Below, in pieces: positions 8,618-16,846 of a stretch of 64,000 nucleotides of DNA; position 1 is the first letter of the stretch, and each line of letters starts with the position of its first letter. The position numbers and the translations under genes are program-made. The stretch comes from Neoalteromonas facilis (GTDB lineage Bacteria; Pseudomonadota; Gammaproteobacteria; Enterobacterales; Alteromonadaceae). The stretch is from NCBI RefSeq assembly GCF_002807665.1, contig NZ_PEAY01000001.1:1178001-1242000 (forward strand). The letters are read 5' to 3'. The notes under the pieces were generated by a model. It was not told the DNA's origin. It saw only the letters and a list, made by a program, of their open reading frames with translations, and did no database searches.

Positions 8618-9762
8618 GACAGAGCCTCTCGTAACGCATCAACGACTTTATCTTGCTCACTTTCACTCAAACCTGGATACAATGGCAACGTTATCGCCCG
8701 TGAGTAATAGGCTTCTGCATTTGGAAACTGCCCCACTTTAAATCCTAGTGATTGGTAAAAAGGCTGTAAGTGAATCGGAATATAGTGCACATTTACGCCA
8801 ATTCCAGATGCTCTCAGTTTAGAAAATACAACATCACGCTCTCCGCCCAACACTTCAACCATGTATAAATGCCAAGCACTTTCGTCATCTTCCAGTGAAT
8901 AGATAGGCGGTAGTTGTAGTGGAAGAACTCGTAACCGTTGATGATAACGATGAGCTAAGGCGCGCCGTTGGTTAATAAACTCTGACAATCTAGATAATTG
9001 ACTAAGACCAAGGGCTGCGTGAATGTCACTCATGCGGTAGTTAAAACCCAGCACCTGTTGCTCATAGTACCAAGGGCCGTGATTTTCGGTCATAGCGGTT
9101 TCATCACGGGTTATCCCGTGTTTAGCATACAGAACCAAACGTTCCGCCAAGGCCGAATCATTTGTCATGACGGCGCCACCTTCTGCGGTGGTAATACTTT
9201 TCACTGGATGAAAACTTAACACGGCCATGTCAGAGTATTGGCATGCCCCTATTGCCGTTTGTTCAAAATAGCCGCCCAAAGCATGAGCTGCGTCTTCTAT
9301 TAGTAAGATATTGAATGGCTCTACAAGCGCCTTAATGGCGCGCATATCACAACTGAGTCCCGCGAAATGCACTACAACAATTGCTTTAGGTAAACATGTG
9401 CTGGCTTCTGCCCACTTCAGTTTTGCAGAAAGAGCGTCAAGCGATATGTTGCGCGTAACAGGATCTATATCGATAAAATCGACTGAAGCGCCGCAGTACA
9501 GTGCACAGTTTGCAGATGCAACAAATGAGTTTGGAGATGTCCAGACAACGTCGCCTTTTCCAACACCTGCCGCTAAACATGCGACATGCAAACCCGAGGT
9601 GCCGCTATTCACGGCAACAGAATATTTTGCACCGGTAAAATCACACAACGCCTGTTCAAAGCGCGGTACCGTTTCCCCTTGCGTCAAAAATTTGTTGGTT
9701 AAGACATCAACAACCGCATCAATATCTTGCTGTATGACGTTGTGCTTACCGTAGGGGATCAT
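8614..9762 (-). CDS. pseC: PseC: UDP-4-keto-sugar aminotransferase
   Basis: The 382-residue protein is a DegT/DnrJ/EryC1-family PLP aminotransferase. The N-terminus has the family signature IPYGKHNVIQQDIDAVVDVL, EDAAHALGG lies at 156-164, and the PLP lysine is K188 in SFHPVKSITTAEGGA. PseC adds the 4-amino group to UDP-4-keto-6-deoxy-AltNAc made by PseB, which is encoded immediately upstream with a 4-base overlap. Length and motif content are normal. Confidence 0.93.
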   Translation of the reverse strand: MIPYGKHNVIQQDIDAVVDVLTNKFLTQGETVPRFEQALCDFTGAKYSVAVNSGTSGLHVACLAAGVGKGDVVWTSPNSFVASANCALYCGASVDFIDIDPVTRNISLDALSAKLKWAEASTCLPKAIVVVHFAGLSCDMRAIKALVEPFNILLIEDAAHALGGYFEQTAIGACQYSDMAVLSFHPVKSITTAEGGAVMTNDSALAERLVLYAKHGITRDETAMTENHGPWYYEQQVLGFNYRMSDIHAALGLSQLSRLSEFINQRRALAHRYHQRLRVLPLQLPPIYSLEDDESAWHLYMVEVLGGERDVVFSKLRASGIGVNVHYIPIHLQPFYQSLGFKVGQFPNAEAYYSRAITLPLYPGLSESEQDKVVDALREALS

Positions 9763-10766
9763 TCGGTTATTTTGTCCAACGCTTTCAATTCATCAACCGT
9801 AAGAAAGTGCGGATTTGTCCCGGAGTTGTATTCGAACTTTTCACTCACAGGTTTACCCGTCTCACCCAATTTGTTTTTAGTGTAATCGATGGTTTTATCA
9901 AAAAACTTAATAGCCGGCGTTATCACATAGTGATCATCAAATTCATAAGAGTGGTGAGCCATTTCTTCCGGAACCATAACTTCATGAAGTTTTTCACCTG
10001 GTCGAATACCAACCAGATCATAAGTCCTAGTACCACTCATTGCTTCAATCAGATCTGTGATCCGAATTGAGGGGATTTTAGGGACGAAAATCTCGCCGCC
10101 TTGCATTCGTTGGAAGTCCTTAATAACGAAATCAACCCCTTCGTCTAAGGTGATCCAGAAGCGCGTCATTTCCTCGTGGGTTAGAGGTAAAGCTTTACAG
10201 CCTTCAGCCAAAAGATTTCGATAAAACGGTACTACCGACCCACGAGAGCCGACAACATTACCATAACGCACAACTGCAAACCGAGGGCCAACTGCCCCAC
10301 TGATATTATTTGCCGCAACAAATAGTTTATCTGACGCCAACTTAGTAGCGCCATACAAATTAACGGGGTTGGCAGCTTTGTCTGTCGATAACGCAATTAC
10401 ACGACGCACGTTGGTTGCGATGGCGGCATCGATGACATTTTGAGCGCCGTTAATGTTAGTCTTTATACACTCGTTCGGATTATATTCAGCCGCCGGTACT
10501 TGTTTCAGGGCTGCGGCATGAATAACATAGTCGACATCACGCATGGCCGCTTTTAGCCGCTCTTTATCCCTAACGTCACCTAAAAAGTAACGCATACAAG
10601 GCGCCTTATAGACTTGCTGCATCTCAAACTGCTTCAGTTCGTCACGCGAATAGATAATGATTTTTTTGGGCGAATAGTTGGCAAGCAGGTGGGTGATAAA
10701 ACGTCTACCGAAAGACCCTGTTCCACCTGTTATGAGCAAACTCTTATTATTAAACATATTCTGCAT
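9759..10766 (-). CDS. pseB: PseB: UDP-GlcNAc 4,6-dehydratase/5-epimerase
   Basis: This 335-residue extended SDR starts with a Rossmann motif ITGGTGSFG at about 12-20. It has ALSTDKAANPVNLYGATKL near 153-171 with the catalytic Tyr and Lys, and ends in the PseB-specific EYNSGTNPHFLTVDEL. It converts UDP-GlcNAc to the 4-keto-altro intermediate, the first committed step of pseudaminic acid. An internal ATG at codon 4 is an alternative start. It is the first gene of the 11-gene minus-strand operon; 440 bases of upstream non-coding DNA should hold the promoter. Confidence 0.94.
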   Translation of the reverse strand: MQNMFNNKSLLITGGTGSFGRRFITHLLANYSPKKIIIYSRDELKQFEMQQVYKAPCMRYFLGDVRDKERLKAAMRDVDYVIHAAALKQVPAAEYNPNECIKTNINGAQNVIDAAIATNVRRVIALSTDKAANPVNLYGATKLASDKLFVAANNISGAVGPRFAVVRYGNVVGSRGSVVPFYRNLLAEGCKALPLTHEEMTRFWITLDEGVDFVIKDFQRMQGGEIFVPKIPSIRITDLIEAMSGTRTYDLVGIRPGEKLHEVMVPEEMAHHSYEFDDHYVITPAIKFFDKTIDYTKNKLGETGKPVSEKFEYNSGTNPHFLTVDELKALDKITE

Positions 10767-11206
10767 CCAAGAGTATATAAGGTGTGTCTACCTTTGCGCT
10801 TTAAAGCGCCGATTCAATATCATTTCCGTTAAATTCTTTAACCGCGACCTGAGCAACAGCTCATGTTAAAAGCTGAGGGGAAATCTAATGCACAGAATCA
10901 ACACCCAATAACCTTGAATTTGATTCAAACCGGTCTAGGTTAACATTACCTAACGAACATCCATTGAAGCAAGCATTAATGATGCCATTTTGTGAATTCA
11001 TATCAAAGCGTTACTTCCCGCTAACACGCCTCAGGATAACCGTCGTAAACACTAATATCGAGCTTCCTATTCGCACTGATTAAACGTTTACTTGTATAAG
11101 GAAGCGCAAATTGAATGTCGATTGTATCCTTTTCACCGAACACCACCCGACTTAGCGAAGTGTATGCAAGTTTTCATCAATATGAATCAGAGCATCTCAG
11201 CGCCTA
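10767..11206. other. Non-coding spacer upstream of pseB
   Basis: No convincing gene fills this 440-base stretch. On the minus strand there is a weak 38-codon frame at 10885-11001 (MNSQNGIINACFNGC...) without a clear ribosome site. Another stop-bounded coding-like stretch reads ...FGEKDTIDIQFALPYTSK... around 11035-11150. Both may be remnants. A GCGCTTTAAAGCGC palindrome and a GTTAAA-GAA-TTTAAC inverted repeat lie close to pseB and may be leader structures. A sigma54-like site is listed separately. No sigma28 promoter is evident. Confidence 0.5.
10972..10987 (-). promoter_or_regulatory. Possible sigma54 promoter for the pse operon
   Basis: The minus strand reads TGGCAT-N5-ATGCT with the GG-N10-GC spacing needed by sigma54, about 210 bases upstream of pseB. 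It departs from the TGGCAC-N5-TTGCW consensus at two positions, so support is modest. The same variant form recurs between the flagellin genes. Confidence 0.35.
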
Positions 11207-11518
11207 TCACTCCAAATACTTATTGGCCGCTTTTCGTTTGCGGATCTGCGATGTAGCTTCTAGTAAGGTACTTTTCCCTATTTCAGCTACTCGTGCAATG
11301 AGATAATTATTGATCTCAATTTCGAGTTGAGAAAATGAACGACGTTGTTCTTCCGTCAAGCTAGTTAAGAAGTCTTGGATAAAGGAATCGCGTTCAGAGA
11401 TATGCGCCAACAGCGCTTCGCTGTCGACATCGTCTTCGCACAATAATGCCTCTAACGTAGCATTTATTGCGCGAAGAGCCTCTGGTGTTTCTTGATGGTT
11501 AAGTGATCGTTGATTCAC
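11207..11518 (-). CDS. fliT: FliT-like flagellar chaperone
   Basis: The 103-residue, mostly helical and acidic protein overlaps the end of fliS by 4 bases and closes the fliD-fliS cluster. FliT, the export chaperone for the FliD cap, normally sits here and is about 110-120 residues. Sequence conservation in FliT is weak, so the call depends on position, size and helix content. The pattern LTEEQRRSFSQLEIEINNYLIARVAEI suits a long amphipathic helix. Confidence 0.6.
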   Translation of the reverse strand: MNQRSLNHQETPEALRAINATLEALLCEDDVDSEALLAHISERDSFIQDFLTSLTEEQRRSFSQLEIEINNYLIARVAEIGKSTLLEATSQIRKRKAANKYLE

Positions 11519-11943
11519 ACAGCTTGCTGTTTTTGACGCTTAGCTTCATAAGCTTGTTGCTTTGCCTCTTCAGGGATCTGCAACCATGCATCTCGTATGG
11601 GTGATAACAGGCTAATCACTTCATCTACAATCTGCAAGCTGTTTTCTACATTGGCATCGGTCAAGCGCTGGACCATGTAGTCATATAGCGAATACAGGTT
11701 GTCTGCAACTTCACCACCACTGGACATGTCTAGTGTATCCCTTAAGTTGATAACAATTGCGGTTGCTCGTGATAAATGCTCTGACCTACCAGCTAAGTCC
11801 TTCCGCTCCATGCATCCCTTTGCATAGGCCATTTTATCTAACGCCCCTTGCATCAACATTAAAGTCAGCTTATGCGGATCGGCACTTGCTACAGACTGCT
11901 TCAATCCACCTTTCTTGTAGGCATTAATACCTGTTAAAGCCAT
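11515..11943 (-). CDS. fliS: FliS flagellin export chaperone
   Basis: The 142-residue protein carries FliS hallmarks: INAYKK near the start, KLTLMLMQGALDKM at about 25-38, and RATAIVINLRDTLDMSSGGEVADNLYSLYDYM in the middle. FliS binds the C-terminal D0 region of flagellin in the cytoplasm and prevents early polymerisation. Four flagellins are encoded just upstream. It begins 12 bases after fliD and overlaps the fliT-like gene. Confidence 0.95.
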   Translation of the reverse strand: MALTGINAYKKGGLKQSVASADPHKLTLMLMQGALDKMAYAKGCMERKDLAGRSEHLSRATAIVINLRDTLDMSSGGEVADNLYSLYDYMVQRLTDANVENSLQIVDEVISLLSPIRDAWLQIPEEAKQQAYEAKRQKQQAV

Positions 11944-11955
11944 TTATTTTCTCCT

Positions 11956-13434
11956 TTAACCTATTGATGCTAGTAATGCCTGACCAGTTTGATTCAGTCT
12001 AGCCACAGTTTGGTCAAGATTCAGGTACTTATCTCTTAACACCTGCTCATAGCTTAACATGCGAAGTTCAAAACGTTCGCGGTCATCGAACACCTGATCT
12101 TTGTCATCTTTAGCAGCCCTCTCACGCGTGCTGAGAATTCCGCTAAAAGATGTATATTGCTCGATAAAGTCGTACAGTCTGGTGGCAATACCCTGATCTT
12201 CATCAGAGAATAGATTTGCCACATCATCGAAAGAATCTTCCAGTGCGTCAGTCAATCTATCCTGACCGCTACCGAGGCCGAAATCGAGAGATCCGATTTC
12301 GAGCTTGCCGTCCTGATCAATCTCAATACCGATGCCGAACAAACCACCCAAGGCAGAAGACGATACACCGCTACCCACGAGCCCAGCTAGACCGGTTTGA
12401 ATCCCCCTAACCAGCGAATCTCCAGCTAAAGCACCGTCTTCTTCAAGCTCTGACTCCCCATAACGTGTTAAGGTTTTGATCTCATCAATAATGCTGTTGT
12501 AATTTTTAACAAAGGTATTGATTTTCTCTTCTAAACCGGCTTTATCGAAGCCGATGTTTAAATTTGACGTGTTGTAAATCTTTCCGTCAGGATAATTAAC
12601 CAGATCGGTTGTTTCCGTATAGGTCGAAAGTTCATTCGCTGTAAACGAGACATTTTGAATAGTATTTTCGAATTCATTTGATGCGCTTTGTACTTCAATT
12701 CCATCGACACTGGCTATCGCATTTTTGGCCGTCAATATGGGGGAAAGGTACGTCGCCGTTTCTGCTGAATCTGTCGTGGCAACTCGCTCCAGATCAGTTA
12801 AATTATTATCATTAACAATGCTGAGATCATTATTATTACCAGTTATGTCTGAAGTAAACACTAACTTGGCACCACCTTCTGCGGTACCGGTTGAAATGAT
12901 ATTGGCATTTACACCAAAATTATTTTCGTTTGAATTAATCTGCTCGCGAAGCTGAGCCAGCGTCATACCGGCAGTCACATTTACTGTAAAGCTGTCGCCA
13001 GTATTGCCTACTTTAAACGTCAGCGTCCCACTACCAGAAGAAAGTACCGAATCAGAAGAGCTTGCAAAGCCACCATCAATCGCATTGGCAGTTTCAATCC
13101 GACTACCACTCGCTAATTGCTTCACCGCAATCTCATATTCACCTTTCAATGCACTGTTTGATGCCTCCGCTGAAATCGTATCAGCGTCTTCAGTAGGGTT
13201 GGTAATCGTGGGTTCACGCTTGTTGATGGCATTATCACGACGCAGTTCGTCCACTGCATCCTGAAAATCTTTCAGCTTTGATTTTATTTGGCCCAAGCCG
13301 GAGATTTGAGCTTCAATAGTCTCTTCTCTAGCATCGAGTCTGTCTTGTTTTGGTTTACGTTCTGCTTCTAATAACTGTGTTACTAGATCATCCAACGCTA
13401 ACCCTGAGCCTACACCCAATGATTGAATGGTCAT
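11956..13434 (-). CDS. fliD: FliD flagellar filament cap (hook-associated protein 2)
   Basis: The 492-residue protein has the FliD N-terminal domain (SLGVGSGLALDDLVTQLLEAER at about 4-25) and C-terminal domain (YDFIEQYTSFSGILSTRERA, then coiled coil ending in ARLNQTGQALLASIG). The central part is rich in Ser, Thr and Asn, as in cap leg and head domains. FliD caps the growing filament and folds exported flagellin. It is followed by fliS with a 12-base gap, and a sigma28-like promoter lies about 60 bases upstream. Confidence 0.95.
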   Translation of the reverse strand: MTIQSLGVGSGLALDDLVTQLLEAERKPKQDRLDAREETIEAQISGLGQIKSKLKDFQDAVDELRRDNAINKREPTITNPTEDADTISAEASNSALKGEYEIAVKQLASGSRIETANAIDGGFASSSDSVLSSGSGTLTFKVGNTGDSFTVNVTAGMTLAQLREQINSNENNFGVNANIISTGTAEGGAKLVFTSDITGNNNDLSIVNDNNLTDLERVATTDSAETATYLSPILTAKNAIASVDGIEVQSASNEFENTIQNVSFTANELSTYTETTDLVNYPDGKIYNTSNLNIGFDKAGLEEKINTFVKNYNSIIDEIKTLTRYGESELEEDGALAGDSLVRGIQTGLAGLVGSGVSSSALGGLFGIGIEIDQDGKLEIGSLDFGLGSGQDRLTDALEDSFDDVANLFSDEDQGIATRLYDFIEQYTSFSGILSTRERAAKDDKDQVFDDRERFELRMLSYEQVLRDKYLNLDQTVARLNQTGQALLASIG

Positions 13435-13495
13435 AAATTACCTCACCTACATACCTTTTTCAGCCAACCAAAACAAAGAAGCCGCAAATCTCCAT

Positions 13496-13523
13496 TTATC
13501 GGTGATCTACGGCACTCCTTTTA
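13496..13523 (-). promoter_or_regulatory. Sigma28 (FliA) promoter for fliD-fliS-fliT
   Basis: The minus strand reads TAAAAGGA, 12 bases, then ACCGATAA. This matches the TAAA-N15-GCCGATAA consensus with one mismatch in the -10 box and a spacer one base longer than usual. It would let the cap and chaperone genes be transcribed independently of flagellin A and flaG. Confidence 0.65.
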
Positions 13524-13546
13524 AACAAAAGCTCACGCTTTGTTTT
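13523..13546 (-). terminator. Possible weak terminator/attenuator behind flaG
   Basis: The minus strand folds AAAACAAAGC-GTGA-GCTTTTGTTT, with a stem of about nine pairs and a T-rich right arm, 10 bases beyond the flaG stop. The -35 box of the fliD promoter borders it, suggesting a hand-over between two transcripts. It lacks a long T run. Confidence 0.4.
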
Positions 13547-13555
13547 GAGTTCTGG

Positions 13556-14032
13556 CTAAACCTGATTGTTAAACAGTACTCCAACACTACTACCGACATC
13601 AGTTTGAAATTCTCTTAACCTTTCGGCTAAACGAAGAACTTCATCAGAAGGGATCTGACGAATAACATCGCCACTATCCGCTTCGGTAACAGTCACCACA
13701 GATCGCTGTGTATTTTGATCTACAGAAAAGCTCAAGTTTCGATTTTGCGACTGTAAAAATTGCTCAATCTCACGTGAAGCCTGTTCTACTGTTTCCCTAT
13801 CAGATTGCTGCTCACCTCTCTCAATATCGGCCGTTGCAGAATTATCTTGAGCCTGCGACGGCTGTTCTTGTAAAGGTGTATTGCCAACATTCACCGACGA
13901 AGGGTTAGCTTCAGTACCTTGTTCAAGTTCACGAGTGTCATTTGCAGGCACTCGTGTCGAAGCTTCACCATTTGCCAACGATGTTACAGCAAAAGTCTGG
14001 CCAATTTGCGAATTAATAGCGTCCACAATCAA
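13556..14032 (-). CDS. flaG: FlaG family flagellar protein
   Basis: The 158-residue protein has the FlaG domain (PF03646) at its C-terminal end: ASREIEQFLQSQNRNLSFSVDQ followed by SGDVIRQIPSDEVLRLAERL. Its first half is low complexity, with Gln, Ser and Asn. FlaG influences filament length in Vibrio, Campylobacter and Pseudomonas. It starts 31 bases after flagellin A with no terminator between, so it is probably co-transcribed with that gene. Confidence 0.92.
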   Translation of the reverse strand: MIVDAINSQIGQTFAVTSLANGEASTRVPANDTRELEQGTEANPSSVNVGNTPLQEQPSQAQDNSATADIERGEQQSDRETVEQASREIEQFLQSQNRNLSFSVDQNTQRSVVTVTEADSGDVIRQIPSDEVLRLAERLREFQTDVGSSVGVLFNNQV

Positions 14033-14063
14033 CCTCCTTTAATCTTCACCATGTAAGTATAGA

Positions 14064-14903
14064 CTATCCAAGCAATGATAACGCAGCTTGAGGTCTCTGA
14101 TTAGCCTGAGATAAAACAGAGATCGAAGCCTGCTGAACAATCTGATTCCGCGTTAGCTCAGCGGTTTCCGCAGCAAAGTCAGTATCTTTGATCCGTGAGC
14201 GGGCAGCCGCCACGTTTTCAGAGATGTTACTTAAGTTACGGATCGTTGATTGGAAACGGTTTTGTAACGCCCCCAAATCCGCGCGAATCCCACCAATTGC
14301 TGAAATAGCGGTATCAATCACGCCTATCGCTGCCGAAGCATTTGAGGCAGACGTTACTGATGTATCCGTTAAGCCTAAGCCTGCGGTACTGAAGCTTGTT
14401 GCACCTTGTAACTTACCAGCAGACAGGTTAACCGAAATAGTTTGTCCACCTTCCGCGCCGACAAGAAATACGGCTGAGAAACCAGCGTCCAAAAGTTTTA
14501 CACCATTAAACTCTGTATCTGTTGCAATCCGCGTAATTTCGCTCTTCAGTGCCGACACTTCTTTTTGCAGTGCAGAACGGTCAGACGAAGAGTTAATACC
14601 ATTTTGCGATTGTATGGCGAGCTGGCGTATACGCTGCAGAGCAATTGTTGTTTCTGCTAAGGCGCCTTCAGCCGTTTGCGTCAATGAAATAGCATCATTC
14701 GCATTTCGAACCGCTTGGTTTAACCCCTGAATTTGAGACGTAAGACGGTCAGTAATTTGCAAACCTGCAGCATCGTCTGCTGCGCGATTGATACGAAAGC
14801 CTGACGACAAACGTTCAAACGATGTGTTAAGTGCTTGACCAGAGTTGAACAACTGGCGTTGTGCGTTGATCGCAGACACATTTGTGTTGACGTATAAAGT
14901 CAT
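14064..14903 (-). CDS. fliC: Flagellin A (short D0-D1 flagellin, N-type)
   Basis: The 279-residue flagellin has complete N-terminal ([30 protein letters not shown]) and C-terminal ([33 protein letters not shown]) D0/D1 regions and only a short central part, so D2/D3 are essentially absent. It ends LSLLG. The ribosome site CCAGGAGG lies 8 bases before the ATG. The sigma28 promoter at 15050-15076 drives it, probably with flaG. With flagellin D it forms the N-type pair, which has Asn in ELTRNQI. Confidence 0.96.
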   Translation of the reverse strand: MTLYVNTNVSAINAQRQLFNSGQALNTSFERLSSGFRINRAADDAAGLQITDRLTSQIQGLNQAVRNANDAISLTQTAEGALAETTIALQRIRQLAIQSQNGINSSSDRSALQKEVSALKSEITRIATDTEFNGVKLLDAGFSAVFLVGAEGGQTISVNLSAGKLQGATSFSTAGLGLTDTSVTSASNASAAIGVIDTAISAIGGIRADLGALQNRFQSTIRNLSNISENVAAARSRIKDTDFAAETAELTRNQIVQQASISVLSQANQRPQAALSLLG

Positions 14904-15049
14904 GATTTTACCTCCTGGGAAACAGCTTGCTTGAGAGAACCAGCTATTCCTTCCAATCTGAACCCATGGCGTAAACCAAGAGCCCCCTCGTGGTTAAGTG
15001 CTACCACACACCCAACCTAAAAAGTAATTAAATTACCCCTCAACTATCA

Positions 15050-15076
15050 GTATCGGCAGCCCCATAAGGGACTTTA
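15050..15076 (-). promoter_or_regulatory. Sigma28 promoter of flagellin A
   Basis: The minus strand reads TAAAGTCC, 11 bases, GCCGATAC, a near-perfect match to TAAA-N15-GCCGATAA with canonical spacing. A long A/T tract lies just upstream. The ATG is about 140 bases downstream. Confidence 0.9.
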
Positions 15077-15282
15077 GTTTTTTTTTGCTTTTTTTTGAAA
15101 AAAAATATAAGCAGCTGTTTTTACTAAAGAATAAAATCTTAAAGTTTTTCTAAAAGCTGACTTTAAAATTCAAATTTATGCAAATAAACCTGAAGAAGAA
15201 TGCGAGATATTGCCGCGCACAGGAAAAGAAAAATGAACAGATTTATGAGGAATATGCGGGGTTATTGCAAGCGAATAAACTA

Positions 15283-15299
15283 TTGGCATAGCTTATGCT
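15283..15299 (+). promoter_or_regulatory. Plus-strand sigma54-like site
   Basis: The plus strand reads TTGGCAT-N5-ATGCT with GG-N10-GC spacing and points away from flagellin A into the flagellin B 3' region. It resembles the site at 16519-16535. No plus-strand gene follows, so it could start an antisense RNA or be a chance or protein-binding site. Confidence 0.3.
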
Positions 15300-15325
15300 T
15301 TAGTATTTTTGCTCCATGGTGATTA

Positions 15326-15382
15326 AAATGCCAACGTCAAAGAATTGGCAGATAAAAAAAGGCCGAGTCATAGGACCCGGCC
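15326..15382 (-). terminator. Tandem intrinsic terminators of flagellin B
   Basis: The first minus-strand hairpin is GGCCGGGTC-CTAT-GACTCGGCC (one G-U pair) followed by seven T residues at 15354-15360. A second hairpin, TGCCAA-N10-TTGGCA followed by TTTT, comes directly after at 15326-15350. Together they should end the flagellin B transcript efficiently. Confidence 0.9.
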
Positions 15383-15385
15383 AAC

Positions 15386-15410
15386 TTGCTCACGTTAGGA
15401 GATGGAGCAA
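15386..15410 (-). promoter_or_regulatory. 3' UTR hairpin of flagellin B with anti-ribosome-site loop
   Basis: In the mRNA, TTGCTC and GAGCAA pair around a 13-base loop that shows TCTCCTAACGT. Ten bases, CTCCTAACGT, are exactly complementary to ACGTTAGGAG, the ribosome site of flagellin B itself (16436-16445). The hairpin lies directly before the terminator stem. Confidence 0.5.
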
Positions 15411-15599
15411 ATTCGGTTTCTGTCGGCTGGCAGGATTATTAGTAGATTTTTAACTGGCCTCTCAACCTTAAATTCTACACTCTCGGTCCTGTTAGTCGGC
15501 GTTTTACTTCTTCATTCTAGGATAACTTTTCCTATTTTGCCTTACGGCCGCCGTCCTTGGCGAGGTTGGCCTCTCAGTTCCACCCTCTCGTTCAATTCC

Positions 15600-16427
15600 T
15601 TACTGCAGCAAACTCAACGCGGTTTGTGGCCGCTGGTTTGCCTGTGTTAGTACTGTGGTACTCGCCTGTTGAATAATCTGCCAACGGGTTAATTCTGCCG
15701 TTTCGATGGCAAAGTCTGTATCCCGTATGCGGGATCTTGCCGCTGACACATTTTCAGAAATGTTAGATAGATTCCGGATTGTTGACTGAAATCTATTTTG
15801 AATAGCACCCAAATCAGCCCGCTTGGCATCAATGGTCGATATTGCTCTGTCGATTGCGGCTAACGCTGATGACGCTTGCGCAGTAGTCAAAACTGATAAA
15901 GGCGCGCCATTCATCAGTCCTGAAAAACCATATCCACCTGGGCGAGAAATATTGACACTAATGGTTTGGCCGGCATTTGCGCCAACCAGAAACACTGAAG
16001 AATAGTCGCCGCGCAACACATAAATGCCGGCGAAAGAGGTGTAAGCTGCTATGCGGCTTATCTCATTTTTCAATGCTATGACTTCTTTTTCTAAGGCCAC
16101 ACGATCTGCCGACGTGTTGATCCCGTTTTGCGACTGGATCGCTAGGACCCTTATGCGCTGCAAAGCATTAGTCGTTTCAGCTAATGCGCCTTCTGTTGTC
16201 TGCGCAAGTGATATCCCATCGTTTGCATTGCGAGATGCTTGGTCTAAGCCCTTTATCTGGGAGGTCATTCGATCACTGATCTGGAGACCTGCAGCATCAT
16301 CCGCGGCGCGATTAATTCTAAAGCCTGAAGATAACCGCTCAAATGCGGTATTGAGATTGATCCCTGAATCGATCAATTGCCTGCGTGCATTAATTGACGA
16401 GACATTTGTATTGACATAAATAGCCAT
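15600..16427 (-). CDS. fliC: Flagellin B (short flagellin, W-type)
   Basis: This D0-D1 flagellin has 275 residues when started at the ATG at 16427 ([18 protein letters not shown]). A GTG nine bases upstream is in frame but too close to the AGGAG site. It carries [16 protein letters not shown] and a small, distinct centre ([17 protein letters not shown]). The C-terminal helix reads [12 protein letters not shown] and ends LSLLQ, with Trp where ordinary flagellins have Asn; flagellin C shares this. No sigma28 promoter is evident upstream, unlike its paralogues. A perfect leader hairpin and a 3' anti-ribosome-site loop suggest post-transcriptional control. Confidence 0.93.
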   Translation of the reverse strand: MAIYVNTNVSSINARRQLIDSGINLNTAFERLSSGFRINRAADDAAGLQISDRMTSQIKGLDQASRNANDGISLAQTTEGALAETTNALQRIRVLAIQSQNGINTSADRVALEKEVIALKNEISRIAAYTSFAGIYVLRGDYSSVFLVGANAGQTISVNISRPGGYGFSGLMNGAPLSVLTTAQASSALAAIDRAISTIDAKRADLGAIQNRFQSTIRNLSNISENVSAARSRIRDTDFAIETAELTRWQIIQQASTTVLTQANQRPQTALSLLQ

Positions 16428-16435
16428 TGGTCTCA

Positions 16436-16445
16436 CTCCTAACGT
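16436..16445 (-). promoter_or_regulatory. Ribosome binding site of flagellin B that decides the start
   Basis: The minus strand reads ACGTTAGGAG; AGGAG ends 8 bases before the ATG at 16427, which selects that codon over the GTG at 16436. The whole 10-mer is complementary to the loop at 15386-15410, and its inner nine bases to the loop at 18073-18099. Confidence 0.7.
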
Positions 16446-16456
16446 TTTCTAAAATC

Positions 16457-16477
16457 GTTTTCCATAGCATGGAAAAC
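16457..16477 (-). promoter_or_regulatory. Perfect hairpin in the flagellin B leader
   Basis: GTTTTCCAT-GCT-ATGGAAAAC forms nine unbroken pairs with a three-base loop, about 12 bases upstream of the ribosome site. It is a candidate mRNA stability or translation element. Confidence 0.5.
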
Positions 16478-16518
16478 ATTAACTTCAAGAAAACAATGGA
16501 TTACCAACCATTATAAAG

Positions 16519-16535
16519 TTGGCACGACCTATGCT
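16519..16535 (+). promoter_or_regulatory. Plus-strand sigma54-like promoter
   Basis: The plus strand reads TTGGCACG-ACCT-ATGCT, with all of TTGGCACG correct and exact GG-N10-GC spacing; only the first T of TTGCW is changed. It points to the right, antisense to flagellin C, and a T-tailed hairpin occurs about 280 bases downstream. No plus-strand protein gene follows. Confidence 0.45.
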
Positions 16536-16666
16536 TAGTATATGTGTCTTCTGATTTTGTCAGAATGACATTTTTTGCTAGGCACATGTCGAGCGAAAGA
16601 CTAAGCTAAACTGAGCGTTTGCTCTTGCTGACTGGCAGGTATGATGTTCCAGACCTCATACCTCTC

Positions 16667-16683
16667 ACTACCTCCTGGCGTTA
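16667..16683. repeat. 17-base direct repeat, copy 1
   Basis: ACTACCTCCTGGCGTTA occurs identically here, behind flagellin C, and at 18130-18146, behind flagellin D. On the mRNA strand it contains CCAGGAGGTA, the same ten bases as the flagellin A ribosome site. Confidence 0.8.
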
Positions 16684-16760
16684 TACTTGTCAGTCGGCAG
16701 TCCACGATCAGACGGTTACGTTTTAGCTTACCTTTACTCCCATTGTCTTGTGAAAAATTG

Positions 16761-16846
16761 CTTACTTACCGGTCGGTTGCAGTCTGCCCCCACATATTGC
16801 TATCCGACCGTTTTTTATCTTACTTACCGTGTTGCTAACTGCCCCC
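16761..16846. repeat. Imperfect tandem repeat behind flagellin C
   Basis: Two units begin CTTACTTACC and end in a run of five C after CTGC or AACTGC (16761-16791 and 16819-16846). Between them is the right arm of a CGGTCGG/CCGACCG hairpin with its T run. The function is unknown. Confidence 0.55.
16770..16816 (+). terminator. Plus-strand intrinsic terminator-like hairpin
   Basis: CGGTCGG at 16770-16776 pairs with CCGACCG at 16804-16810 and is followed on the plus strand by TTTTTT. The loop of 27 bases is long. No plus-strand gene ends here, so it may end an antisense RNA started near 16540. Confidence 0.45.

Larger units (their letters stand above)
14904..15599. other. Long intergenic region between flagellins A and B
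   Basis: No gene is seen in these 696 bases. From right to left on the minus strand it holds the flagellin B 3' untranslated region, a hairpin showing an anti-ribosome-site loop (15386-15410), two terminator hairpins, a plus-strand sigma54-like site, an A/T-rich tract at 15077-15110 that may act as an UP element, the flagellin A sigma28 promoter, and its leader of about 140 bases. Confidence 0.8.

Noticed and set aside
11115-11306. 63-codon plus-strand frame overlapping fliT
   Set aside because: It is antisense to the fliT-like gene and has no ribosome site or recognisable motif.
14188-14730. 180-codon plus-strand frame inside flagellin A
   Set aside because: It is antisense to a certain flagellin gene; similar mirror frames appear inside the other flagellins because of shared codon usage. 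There is no ribosome site.
16556-16574. Plus-strand hairpin TGTCA-GAA-TGACA with six T as a terminator
   Set aside because: A five-pair stem is too weak to call alone, and nothing upstream on that strand needs terminating.
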